Below are positions 6,511-13,862 of a stretch of 23,634 bases of DNA, one piece after another. This DNA comes from an uncultured Eubacteriales bacterium (GTDB lineage: Bacteria; Bacillota; Clostridia; Oscillospirales; Acutalibacteraceae), in assembly GCA_934615635.1 (NCBI GenBank), contig CAKTTT010000013.1, positions 1 through 23,634 on the forward strand. Reading direction: 5' to 3'. The position numbers and the translations under genes are program-made. The notes under the pieces were generated by a model. It ran no database searches. It was given only the letters and a program-made list of their open reading frames with translations, and was not told the DNA's origin. How positions within the stretch are numbered: position 1 is the stretch's first letter; each line of letters opens with the position of its first letter.

Positions 6511-8670
6511 TTACAGATGCATGACCCGTTCCTTGATCTCCTGGGTGCGGCCCTGGTTCCAGAACTGGGTGCCGATATAGCCGCAGGTGCGGCGAGCCAC
6601 GTTCATGGTGTTCTGATCCTGGTTGCCGCACTGGGGACAGGTCCACACCAGCTTGCCGTCCTCCTCCCGGATCTCGATCTCCCCGTCCCAGCCGCAGAGC
6701 TGGCAGTAATCGCTCTTCGTGTTCAGCTCGGCGTACATGATATTGTCGTAGATGAACCGGATGATCTGCAGCACCGCCTCCAGGTTCTGCTGCATGTTGG
6801 GCACCTCCACATAGCTGATGGCGCCGCCGGTGGACAGGGCCTGGAACTGGGCTTCAAAGCGCAGCTTTTCGAAAGCGTCGATCTCTTCGGTGACATGGAC
6901 ATGGTAGCTGTTGGTGATATATCCCTTGTCCGTGACCCCCTCGATGACCCCGAAGCGGCGCTGCAGGCATTTGGCGAACTTATAGGTGGTGGATTCCAGC
7001 GGGGTGCCGTAGATCCCGAAGCCAATGCTGGTTTCCGCCTTCCAGCGGTCGCAGGCGGCGTTCATATACCGCATGATCTCCAGCGCGAAGGGGGTGGCGG
7101 AGGGATCGGTGTGGGATTTCCCCGTCATATACCGGACGCACTCGCACAGCCCGGCATACCCCAGGGAGATGGTGGAATACCCGCCCACCAACAGCTTGTC
7201 GATGGGCTCCCCCTTCTTCAGCCTAGCGCAGGCGCCGTACTGCCACAGGATGGGGGCCGCATCCGACAGGGTCCCCTTCAGCCGCTCGTGGCGGCACATC
7301 AGCGCGCGGTAGCACAGCTCCAGCCGCTCGTCGAAGATCTTCCAGAACTTCTCCCGGTCCCCGCCGGAGGACAGGGCGATGTCCACCAGGTTCAGGGTGA
7401 CCACCCCCTGGTTGAACCGGCCGTAAAACTTGTAGTTCCCCTTTTCGTCCTTCCAGGGGGAGAGGGCGCTGCGGCAGCCCATCACGGGGAAGCAGTTGCC
7501 CTCCTTGAGTTCCTTCATCTTCTTTTCGGATATGTAATCGGGCACCAGCCGCTTGGCGGTGCAGCGGGCGGCGATGCGGGTGAGATAATAATAGGGGGCG
7601 TCCTCCCGGATGTTGTCCTCCTCCAGCACATAGATCAGCTTGGGGAAAGCGGGGGTGACCCACACGCCCTGCTCGTTTTTCACCCCCTGATACCGCTGCT
7701 CCAGCACCTCCTCGATAATCATGGCCAGATCCTGCTTCTCCCGCTGATTCCTGGCCTCGCCCAGGTACATGAACACCGTCACGAAGGGGGCCTGGCCGTT
7801 GGTGGTCAGCAGCGTCACCACCTGGTACTGGATGGTCTGGACGCCGCGGCGGATCTCGTCCCGCAGCCGCTCCTCCACCAGAGCGCGCACCGTCTCCTCC
7901 TCCACCTGGGCGCCGATCAGCTCCAGCTCCCGCCGCACATCCCGATGGATTTTCTCCCGGCTCACCTGCACAAAGGGCGCCAGATGGGCCAGGGAGATGG
8001 ACTGCCCGCCGTACTGGTTGGAAGCCACCTGGGCGATGATCTGGGTGGCGATGTTGCAGGCGGTGGAAAAGCTGTGGGGCCGCTCGATCAGGGTGCCGGT
8101 GATCACCGTGCCGTTTTGCAGCATATCCTCCAGGTTGACCAGATCGCAGTTATGCATATGCTGGGCGTAATAATCGGTATCGTGGAAATGGATGATCCCC
8201 TCGTTGTGGGCCTCCACGATATCCGGCGGCAGCAGAATGCGGTTGGTGATATCCCGGGACACCTCTCCCGCCATATAATCCCGCTGGGTGGAATTGACCA
8301 CCGGGTTTTTATTGGAATTCTCCTGCTTGGCCTCCTCGTTGTTGCACTCGATGAGGCTGAGGATCTTGTCGTCGGTGGTGTTGGACTGGCGGACCAGGGA
8401 GCGGGTATACCGATAGGTGATATACGCCTTGGCCACCTCGAAGGCTCCGTGGGCCATGATCTGGTGCTCCACCATGTCCTGGACCTCCTCCACGCTGGGG
8501 GAACGTCCCAGTTGCTCGCAGGCCAGCACCACGCTTTCCGAAATGCGCTTGATCTGCATCGGCGTCATGCGGCCTTTCTCCTCCACCGCCCCGTTCGCCT
8601 TGGTGATGGCCGTCACAATTTTGGCGATGTCGAACGCCGCTTCCGAGCCGTTTCTCTTGATGATCTTCAT
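6511..8670 (-). CDS. nrdD: Anaerobic (class III) ribonucleoside-triphosphate reductase
   Basis: This is the 719-aa oxygen-sensitive reductase, active only after NrdG makes its glycyl radical. Residues 1-93 are an ATP-cone (MKIIKRNGSEAAFDIAK...), the allosteric site for ATP/dATP. The catalytic barrel follows. Near the C-terminus are two CxxC pairs (CQLCGWDG and CPQCGNQ) that bind zinc, then RRTCGYIGTQFWNQGR, the glycyl-radical loop with its Gly in the CGY motif. The frame stays open upstream to 8829, but the promoter -10 lies at 8729-8734, so those starts cannot be used. ATG 8670 has GGGGGAG in front. It is transcribed with nrdG and probably repressed by NrdR. Together with NrdJ it gives two dNTP routes that do not need oxygen. 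Confidence 0.97.
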   Translation of the reverse strand: MKIIKRNGSEAAFDIAKIVTAITKANGAVEEKGRMTPMQIKRISESVVLACEQLGRSPSVEEVQDMVEHQIMAHGAFEVAKAYITYRYTRSLVRQSNTTDDKILSLIECNNEEAKQENSNKNPVVNSTQRDYMAGEVSRDITNRILLPPDIVEAHNEGIIHFHDTDYYAQHMHNCDLVNLEDMLQNGTVITGTLIERPHSFSTACNIATQIIAQVASNQYGGQSISLAHLAPFVQVSREKIHRDVRRELELIGAQVEEETVRALVEERLRDEIRRGVQTIQYQVVTLLTTNGQAPFVTVFMYLGEARNQREKQDLAMIIEEVLEQRYQGVKNEQGVWVTPAFPKLIYVLEEDNIREDAPYYYLTRIAARCTAKRLVPDYISEKKMKELKEGNCFPVMGCRSALSPWKDEKGNYKFYGRFNQGVVTLNLVDIALSSGGDREKFWKIFDERLELCYRALMCRHERLKGTLSDAAPILWQYGACARLKKGEPIDKLLVGGYSTISLGYAGLCECVRYMTGKSHTDPSATPFALEIMRYMNAACDRWKAETSIGFGIYGTPLESTTYKFAKCLQRRFGVIEGVTDKGYITNSYHVHVTEEIDAFEKLRFEAQFQALSTGGAISYVEVPNMQQNLEAVLQIIRFIYDNIMYAELNTKSDYCQLCGWDGEIEIREEDGKLVWTCPQCGNQDQNTMNVARRTCGYIGTQFWNQGRTQEIKERVMHL

Positions 8671-8699
8671 GTCGTCCGTCTCCCCCGCGTTGAAAGCTC

Positions 8700-8747
8700 C
8701 AACAATATATAGTGCTGTGCGAGTCAGAATTATAGCATATCTTGTAG
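8700..8747 (-). promoter_or_regulatory. Paired NrdR boxes upstream of nrdD
   Basis: A strong box at 8700-8715 (core ACAATATATAGTG, about 13 of 16 matches) and a weaker one at 8732-8747 (about 10 of 16) lie 32 bp apart. The weaker box lies in and next to the -10/-35 spacer and the strong one downstream of the -10, so NrdR binding would cover the promoter. The spacing mirrors the nrdJ pair. Confidence 0.72.
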
Positions 8748-8757
8748 TCAAAAGCAA
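8729..8757 (-). promoter_or_regulatory. Sigma-A-type promoter of nrdDG
   Basis: On the minus strand TTGCTT (8757-8752), a 17-bp spacer and a perfect TATAAT (8734-8729) give a start near 8722 and a leader of about 50 nt. This also decides the nrdD start codon. Confidence 0.82.
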
Positions 8758-8851
8758 TCCTTGTCCATGAAATAATCCTGAATGTTTCCTGTGGAAGGGT
8801 GCGAAACCCGCTTTCCAAGCCTGTTTCACGCTTCCGGAAAATACAAAAGAA

Positions 8852-8879
8852 CGGCTCCGACCATCCTTTGTCGGAGCCG
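8852..8879 (-). terminator. Intrinsic terminator after the first XRE gene
   Basis: CGGCTCCGAC (8852-8861) pairs perfectly with GTCGGAGCCG (8870-8879) around an 8-nt loop. On the minus strand it is followed by TTCTTTTGTATTTT. It lies about 95 nt after the stop of the gene at 8974-9240 and insulates nrdDG. Confidence 0.85.
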
Positions 8880-8973
8880 CCTATATCAACGAGTAGACGC
8901 TTTCCCTTCTTCCGCCGCCCCATCATCAGACGGCTGTTCAGAACAAAAAGGCTGCGGCGCCTACGCTTTTCCG

Positions 8974-9240
8974 TCAGGTGAGTCCCGGCGGCTCCTCCCC
9001 GCCATCCAGCAAATAGTCATAGGAGACGCCGAAGTAAGCGGCGATGCCCTTGATCTCCAGATCGGTCACATAGCGTTTGTTGGTTTCAATGCGGGTGATC
9101 ACGTTTTTATCCAGATCTAATCCCCGCCGCTGCAGCGCGTACGCCAAATCCCGCTGGGAGAGATTTCGCTGCGCCCGCAGCCGTTTGAGTCGCTCGCTGA
9201 TCAGATTTTTCTCTCCCGATTCGCCCCGCGGTTTCGGCAT
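8974..9240 (-). CDS. XRE-family helix-turn-helix regulator (88 aa)
   Basis: This is a small Cro/CI-type DNA-binding protein. The helix-turn-helix domain covers about residues 13-78: ISERLKRLRAQRNLSQRDLAY, then the recognition region NVITRIETNKRYV and the closing FGVSYDYLLDG typical of the family. There is no second domain. The start MPKPRGESG at 9240 is chosen because GGAGGAG lies 6 nt before it. It follows the other XRE gene on the same strand with a 92-nt gap and has its own terminator. The target is unknown; such proteins often repress their own promoter or a mobile element. Confidence 0.88.
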   Translation of the reverse strand: MPKPRGESGEKNLISERLKRLRAQRNLSQRDLAYALQRRGLDLDKNVITRIETNKRYVTDLEIKGIAAYFGVSYDYLLDGGEEPPGLT

Positions 9241-9332
9241 GTTGTCTCCTCCATTCCGGCATATTTGCAATAGCGTTCACATTGATTTTATGCTCGGAAC
9301 ACGATATAATCGGTTGTAAAAGTGAGACAGCT

Positions 9333-9683
9333 TTAAAAAGTACGTGGCTCATCAGCCACCTGGGTCTCCAGGAATCGAACAAACAGTTCCACCAGCCGCC
9401 GCTTCTGTTCGGAAAAGCCAGGTGGCAAGCGGAGAACACTCCTGTCCGGGATATGAGGCTGCGGATCATCCGTCACACCCATCAGGTAATCCAGGCTGAC
9501 GCCGAAAAATTTGGCGATCTGGATTTTGATATCGTCCGGCGGCTCGCTCTTGTTGTTTTCGTAGGAGGAGATGGAGTGATGATTCACGTTGAGGATCTCG
9601 CCCAACTCCTTCTGCGTCAGGCGCCTGTCCTTGCGCAATTCATTCAGCCGTTCGCCAATCATGCTGTGCACCACCGTTTCCAT
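9333..9683 (-). CDS. XRE-family helix-turn-helix regulator (116 aa)
   Basis: The Cro/CI-type helix-turn-helix spans about residues 9-70 (IGERLNELRKDRRLTQKELGEIL, HHSISSYENNKSEPPDDIKIQIAKFFGVSLDYLMGVTDDP). A tail of about 40 residues may form a short helix (SEQKRRLVELFVRFLETQ) that could dimerise. The start is uncertain: ATG at 9683 is used here, a TTG lies two codons upstream, and an ATG seven codons downstream (MIGERL) follows GGTGG. The gene is divergent from the AbrB-like gene across an AT-rich gap. The function is DNA binding; the regulon is unknown. Confidence 0.85.
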   Translation of the reverse strand: METVVHSMIGERLNELRKDRRLTQKELGEILNVNHHSISSYENNKSEPPDDIKIQIAKFFGVSLDYLMGVTDDPQPHIPDRSVLRLPPGFSEQKRRLVELFVRFLETQVADEPRTF

Positions 9684-9853
9684 ATTCAATTTATGGACCC
9701 ATATCCCTCTATCCCTCCATGGATTCTATTATAAATTTAAAAATGAATTGAGCAGAAAAGTAGATCAACTAATCCATAATATGCTAATATAGTAGAGGAT
9801 TATTCGAATTCCGGGCAAAACCGGGAAATCCATCAGTAAAGGAATGTGGTCGA
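9684..9853. promoter_or_regulatory. AT-rich divergent intergenic region
   Basis: This 170-bp stretch between the XRE (-) and AbrB-like (+) genes is much more AT-rich than the rest. A TATAAT on the minus strand (9733-9728) could serve the XRE gene; TATAGT (9788-9793) is a weak plus-strand -10. No clear -35 partner is visible for either. It is a plausible site of cross-regulation by these two DNA-binding proteins. Confidence 0.4.
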
Positions 9854-10102
9854 ATGAAAATGATCGGTATTGTTCGACGGGTGGATGCTTTAGGCCGGAT
9901 CGTACTTCCCAAAGCCTTCTGCAACGCCTTCGATATCGGACAGGACACACAGGTGGAAATATTGGCGTACGAGGACGGTATGTTGATCCGGAAATTTCGG
10001 CCGGGTTGCCTGATCTGCGGATCGGAGGAAAATATCCGGACGGTGATGGACAAGCCCTTTTGCGAAAGCTGCCTGGAAAAGCTGCGGGACGCAGCGCCGT
10101 GA
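9854..10102 (+). CDS. AbrB/SpoVT-type swapped-hairpin regulator with zinc ribbon
   Basis: This 82-aa DNA-binding protein has an AbrB/MazE N-terminal swapped-hairpin fold at residues 3-48 (IGIVRRVDALGRIVLPKAF is the family signature). C52-L-I-C55 and C70-E-S-C73 form a four-cysteine zinc ribbon, a combination common in clostridial AbrB-like proteins. AbrB relatives are transition-state regulators binding AT-rich DNA as tetramers. The ATG at 9854 follows AAAGGA at a longish distance; the ATG two codons on is an alternative. It faces the XRE gene across an AT-rich gap. Whether it acts on that gap or elsewhere is not known. Confidence 0.9.
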   Translation: MKMIGIVRRVDALGRIVLPKAFCNAFDIGQDTQVEILAYEDGMLIRKFRPGCLICGSEENIRTVMDKPFCESCLEKLRDAAP

Positions 10103-10317
10103 CGTTATTTAAAATACCCCCGCGGCAAGCCGTTCATCGGCCAGCCACAGGGGCGTTTATCATCAGGAGGATTGGGCGACACGAAAGTCCTCGGCGGTTC
10201 GGACAGCATGTCATACAGCCTGTTATATTTTACGATTTTCCTCTATTTTGCCATATTTTGCATTATATCACAGAGCCACGAAAAGGTAAAGCGTCCCCCT
10301 TCTGCCTGGAAATAGGC

Positions 10318-10346
10318 TTGACGGCGGCGGTGCGTCCGGGTACAAT
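10318..10346 (+). promoter_or_regulatory. Sigma-A-type promoter of the DUF1015 gene
   Basis: TTGACG (10318-10323), 17 bp, TACAAT (10341-10346), then AGGAGG (10364-10369) ahead of the ATG at 10379. The leader would be only about 26 nt. Upstream (about 10220-10265) is an AT-rich tract with two TATTTTGC-like direct repeats, a possible regulator site. Confidence 0.82.
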
Positions 10347-10378
10347 AGAAACCATCTGAACGCAGGAGGAATCACAGT

Positions 10379-11701
10379 ATGGCTGAAATCCGTCCCTTTC
10401 GCGCGCTGCGCTTCACGGATGCCGCCGGACGGCTGCAGGAATTGACCTGCCCGCCCTATGACATCATCAGCGAATCCCAGCGGCTGTCCTATCTCAAGCG
10501 CAATCCCCACAACATCATCCGGCTGGAGCTTCCCCGGGACGGGGAAGACCCCTACGCCGCGGCCGGAGACGTGCTGCGGGAATGGCTGCGGGAGGGCATC
10601 CTGCAGCGGGACGATCAGCCCGCCTTCTATATCTATGAGATCGAATTCGACCTGGAGGGCCGCAGCGACATCAGCGCCGCGGAGGGGGGCCGCCGCAGCG
10701 TGGCCGGCCTCATCGCCCAGGTCCATCTGGAGGAGTTCTCCAAGGGTATTGTGCTGCCCCATGAGGAAACCCTGTCCAAGGCCAAAACCGACCGGCTGAA
10801 CCTGATGAAGGCCACCGGCTGCAACTTCAGCGATATCTACGCGCTGTATATGGACGACGGCGGCGAGACCGAAACGCTGGATATCCTGGCGCTGGCCGCC
10901 CGGGAGCAGCCGATCAGCGAGATCACCGACGAGGCGGGCCTGACCCACCGGCTGTGGGCGGTCACCGAGGAGGGGATCGTGGAGGCTATCCGCCTCCGCT
11001 TTGCCGATACCAAGCTGTACATCGCCGACGGCCACCACCGGTATGAAACCGCCATCAACTACCGCGACTGGCTCCGCAGCCAGGGGGTGCCCGAGGGGGC
11101 GGATTCCGATTATGTGATGATGATGCTGGTGGAAATGAGCCATCCCGGCCTGGTGGTGTTCCCCACCCACCGGCTGGTGCGCGGGGTGGTGGATTTCGAC
11201 CCGAAGAAGCTGCTGGAGGGCTGCGCCGCTTATTTCGACATTCTCCCCGGGCTGCCGGTGGATGCCCTGGACGAATCCCTGGAGCACGCTTATAAGGAGC
11301 GTCGCCGGGCTTTCGGTTTTTATACCGGCGGGGATACCTTCACCCTGTTGACCCTGCGGGATCCGGCGGTGATGGAGAATATGCTACCCGGACTCTCCCC
11401 CGCCTCTCGCGGACTGGACGTCAACGTCCTCCACACGCTGATTCTGGAGCGGCTGCTGGGCATCGACAAGGCCAACATGGCCAACCAGACCAATCTTACC
11501 TATACCCGCAGCCTGCGGGAGGCGCTGGACGACGTGAACGCCGGCGCCTACCAGTGCGCCTTCCTTCTCAATCCCACCCGGGTGGAGGAAATCCGGGACG
11601 TGGCGGCGGCGGGGGAAAAGATGCCCCAGAAGTCCACCTATTTTTATCCCAAGCTGATTACCGGCCTGACGGTGAATCAGGTATATGAGCCCAAGGCCTG
11701 A
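10379..11701 (+). CDS. DUF1015 family protein
   Basis: A 440-aa cytoplasmic protein of the DUF1015 family. Recognisable features are the N-terminal CPPYDII (residues 24-30), the LPHEETLSKAKTDRLNLMKAT block (about 126-146), the IADGHHRYETA motif (215-225), and the C-terminal MPQKSTYFYPKLITGL block. The GHHR motif recalls the ParB/SerK nucleotide-binding fold, which is why a kinase-like role has been suggested for relatives; I see no direct proof here. Length is normal for the family. AGGAGG 9 nt before the ATG fixes the start. It stands alone: its own promoter ahead, then a 6-bp hairpin (11701-11715) at the stop codon and the non-coding repeat copy B with a terminator behind. Confidence 0.9.
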   Translation: MAEIRPFRALRFTDAAGRLQELTCPPYDIISESQRLSYLKRNPHNIIRLELPRDGEDPYAAAGDVLREWLREGILQRDDQPAFYIYEIEFDLEGRSDISAAEGGRRSVAGLIAQVHLEEFSKGIVLPHEETLSKAKTDRLNLMKATGCNFSDIYALYMDDGGETETLDILALAAREQPISEITDEAGLTHRLWAVTEEGIVEAIRLRFADTKLYIADGHHRYETAINYRDWLRSQGVPEGADSDYVMMMLVEMSHPGLVVFPTHRLVRGVVDFDPKKLLEGCAAYFDILPGLPVDALDESLEHAYKERRRAFGFYTGGDTFTLLTLRDPAVMENMLPGLSPASRGLDVNVLHTLILERLLGIDKANMANQTNLTYTRSLREALDDVNAGAYQCAFLLNPTRVEEIRDVAAAGEKMPQKSTYFYPKLITGLTVNQVYEPKA

Positions 11702-11737
11702 CCCGGCTTCCGGGTCCCGCTGCCCAGGGCGCCGGGC

Positions 11738-11998
11738 TAAAGTCAAAGCCTCGGGCAAAGCTGTGGAGACATGGATAGGCGCTGAAAGGGCCTGCTGCCG
11801 GCGAGCGTCTCAAGACGCACGGAAGGATGGTATTTCCCTTGCCTCACCTGCTCCGCCACCCGTAAACGGGCACACCTCCTCTACCGTTGGTTTTTCTGCT
11901 ATTTCGATTCTTTTTTGATCGACTCGCCTCGCTCCCTGCTGGAAACGAAGGCGACGAGGGGCGCCTCCACCGGCGCAGTCGGTGGTTTCCGTAACAAT
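11738..11998 (+). repeat. Non-coding repeat element, copy B (downstream of the DUF1015 gene)
   Basis: This is the homologue of 4190-4432, here on the plus strand and starting 36 nt after the DUF1015 stop. Matching blocks are GGTATTTCCCTTGC (11829-11842), CTCCTCTACCGTTGGTTTTT (11876-11895), CTCGCCTCGCTCCCTGCTGGAA (around 11924-11945) and CTCCACCGGCGC (11965-11976). The spacing between the first two blocks is 33 nt here and 39 nt in copy A. Local hairpins include GCGTC-tcaa-GACGC, CCCG-taaa-CGGG and CCACCG...CGGTGG, but not all are kept in copy A. It leads directly into the terminator 11999-12034. Class of element unknown. Confidence 0.7.
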
Positions 11999-12034
11999 AA
12001 AAGGGGTTGTTGCCGCGCGGCAGCAACCCCTTTT
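11999..12034 (+). terminator. Strong intrinsic terminator after repeat copy B
   Basis: AAAAGGGGTTG (11999-12009) pairs with CAACCCCTTTT (12024-12034). The stem continues through one G-U pair and GCCG/CGGC to a 2-nt apex, about 17 bp in all. The right arm ends in TTTT, then GAGCC. It sits only 42 nt before the start codon of the methyltransferase gene. Confidence 0.85.
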
Positions 12035-12076
12035 GAGCCGGGCCGGCTCCGTGTAACGAAAGGATGGAGGTTTTTC

Positions 12077-13507
12077 ATGGAAGAATGGCAAGTCCGGCCG
12101 CTGCCGGAGGAGTTCCGCCGCCGAATGGACCGCCTGCTGGGCGGGGAGGCGGGACGGGAATTCCTGGAGGCGTACGCGTCCGCTCCCCTGCGTCGGGGAT
12201 TGCGGGTCAATACCCTGAAGGTTGGAATCGACCGCTTCCAGGCGCTGTTCCCTCTGGCGCTGGAGCCGATCCCCTTCTCCCCCGCGGGCTTCTCCCTGCC
12301 GTCCCCTCATCGGGCGGGGGCGGATCCTCTGCACCACGCGGGCGCCTATTATATGCAGGAGCCCTCCGCCATGTCGGCGGTGACGGCGCTGGCCCCCAGG
12401 TCGGGAGAGCGGGTGCTGGATCTCTGCGCCGCGCCGGGCGGGAAATCCACCCAGATCGCGGCCTGCCTGGAGGGCCGGGGCTTGCTGTGGTGCAACGAAT
12501 ATGTCCGTTGCCGCACCGCCGCCCTGCAGCAGAACCTGGAACGGTGCGGCGTAACCAACGCCGTGGTTTCCTCCTGCGCCGCCGGACCGCTGTGCAACGA
12601 GCTCAAGGGCTTTTTCGACGCGGTGCTGGCGGACGCCCCCTGCTCCGGCGAGGGGATGTTCCGCAAGGAACCCGCCGCGTTGGAGCACTGGAGCATGGAC
12701 AACATCCGGCTCTGCGCCGCCCGGCAGCGAGAAATTCTGGCCGCCGCCGCTGCCGCTGTGCGGCCGGGCGGCCGTCTGGTGTTTTCCACCTGCACCTTCG
12801 CGCCGGAGGAAAACGAAGGCAACGTCGCCTGGTTTCTGCGGCGGTTCCCCGATTTCCGGCTGACCGACCTGTCCGGCTGCGGCTTCGGCCGCCCCGGCTG
12901 CGATTTCGAGGCGGTGAAACCCTTCCTGCCGCCGGAGGAACAGGAGGAGCCTCCCGCTCCTCTCTCCCGCTGCCGGCGCATCTTTCCCGCCGACGGCGGC
13001 GAGGGGCACTTCGTCGCCCTGTTCCGCCGCGCCGGAGATGCCGACCGGGAGGACAGCCGGGAGGCCGCGCGGAAAACGCCGGTCAAGCCGGATCGCTTTG
13101 GGGAGGATTTCCGCCGCCTGTATGCGGACTGCTTTTCCGACGCGCCGCGGGGGGTGATCCGCACCTTCGGCGGCAGGGTGCGGCTGCTGCCCGAGGCCCT
13201 GCCGGAGCTTGCGCTTAAGGGACTGCTGACGGCGGGGATCCCCGCGGCGGAGGTCCGCACCAATCGTCTGGAGCCCTGCCACGGTCTCTTTGTTGCGGCC
13301 CCCGCGGCCGCCTGCCGCCGTCTGCTGACGCTTTCCCTGGATGACGAGCGGGGAAAACGCTTCCTGCGGGGCGAGTCCCTCCCCGCCCCCGGTTGCCCGG
13401 ACGGCTGGACGGCGGTGGCCCTGGAAGGGCTGGTCACGGGCTTCGGAAAGGTAACCGGCGGCGTGCTGAAAAACCGGTATCCCAAGGGGCTGCGGCTGCT
13501 GGGCTAA
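12077..13507 (+). CDS. NOL1/NOP2/Sun-family rRNA m5C methyltransferase (RsmB/RsmF-like)
   Basis: This 476-aa SAM-dependent RNA:cytosine-5 methyltransferase probably acts on 16S rRNA. A short N-terminal helical domain is followed by the Rossmann core: LDLCAAPGGKSTQ SAM loop (about residues 115-126), D186-A-P-C189-SGEG (motif IV cysteine) and S237-T-C239-TFAPEENE (motif VI, catalytic cysteine). After residue 330 comes an Arg-rich linker and a C-terminal PUA-like domain of the RsmF type, ending NRYPKGLRLLG. GGAGG ends 6 nt before the ATG. The frame is open further upstream, but that part lies inside the repeat element and terminator. No promoter was recognised between the terminator and this gene. 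Confidence 0.93.
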   Translation: MEEWQVRPLPEEFRRRMDRLLGGEAGREFLEAYASAPLRRGLRVNTLKVGIDRFQALFPLALEPIPFSPAGFSLPSPHRAGADPLHHAGAYYMQEPSAMSAVTALAPRSGERVLDLCAAPGGKSTQIAACLEGRGLLWCNEYVRCRTAALQQNLERCGVTNAVVSSCAAGPLCNELKGFFDAVLADAPCSGEGMFRKEPAALEHWSMDNIRLCAARQREILAAAAAAVRPGGRLVFSTCTFAPEENEGNVAWFLRRFPDFRLTDLSGCGFGRPGCDFEAVKPFLPPEEQEEPPAPLSRCRRIFPADGGEGHFVALFRRAGDADREDSREAARKTPVKPDRFGEDFRRLYADCFSDAPRGVIRTFGGRVRLLPEALPELALKGLLTAGIPAAEVRTNRLEPCHGLFVAAPAAACRRLLTLSLDDERGKRFLRGESLPAPGCPDGWTAVALEGLVTGFGKVTGGVLKNRYPKGLRLLG

Positions 13508-13765
13508 CCCTGCGCTCTTCTCCCCGCGCCACCCGGCGAGAGGATGCTTCCGCGTCCGTCTCCCGGAGGGCGCAGCTTTATGTAACCGCCGGTTTGCCGG
13601 GATCCGGGCGCCGATGCCCGCGATTCATCTGAATCTTCCCTGCGAACCGACAGAGCGACCACGAGCATGACTCCCCCTTGCCGCCCCTCCCTTCACGTCC
13701 CCTCCGCCGTCCTGCAAGGGGCGGAAAAAAGGGCGCTTGGGAGGAATTTTCGAAAGGCCGGGATG

Positions 13766-13791
13766 CCGGTCGAAAAAAGACCGGAATTTTT
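13766..13791 (+). terminator. Intrinsic terminator before sigK
   Basis: CCGGTC (13766-13771) and GACCGG (13779-13784) flank a GAAAAAA loop, followed by AATTTTT (13785-13791). It would end the methyltransferase transcript, which stops at 13507. The rest of 13508-13862 holds other small inverted repeats (such as CGGGC/GCCCG near 13608) but no gene I can support. No sigma-E/K -10 could be assigned with confidence before sigK. Confidence 0.75.
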
Positions 13792-13862
13792 GTCGCCGGC
13801 AGACAGGCACGAATCCTCCCCTCACCGCATATCCATATAGGGTATGAAATGGAGGAGAGCTT

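Noticed and set aside
6517..8712. Very long open frame on the plus strand opposite nrdD
   Set aside because: It mirrors the GC-rich codon pattern of nrdD, has His/Leu/Val/Gly-biased sequence, lacks family similarity and has no ribosome binding site.
8671..8829. Upstream extension of nrdD
   Set aside because: The extra 53 codons contain the -10, the -35 and the NrdR boxes of the gene's own promoter, so they cannot be translated from that transcript.
9281..9310. TTGATT-N18-TATAAT on the plus strand within the XRE gap
   Set aside because: It would only transcribe antisense through the second XRE gene; in AT-rich sequence such a match is easily a coincidence.
13625..13825. 66-codon minus-strand frame between the methyltransferase and sigK
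   Set aside because: It overlaps a clear terminator and has an Arg/Gly-rich composition without recognisable features.
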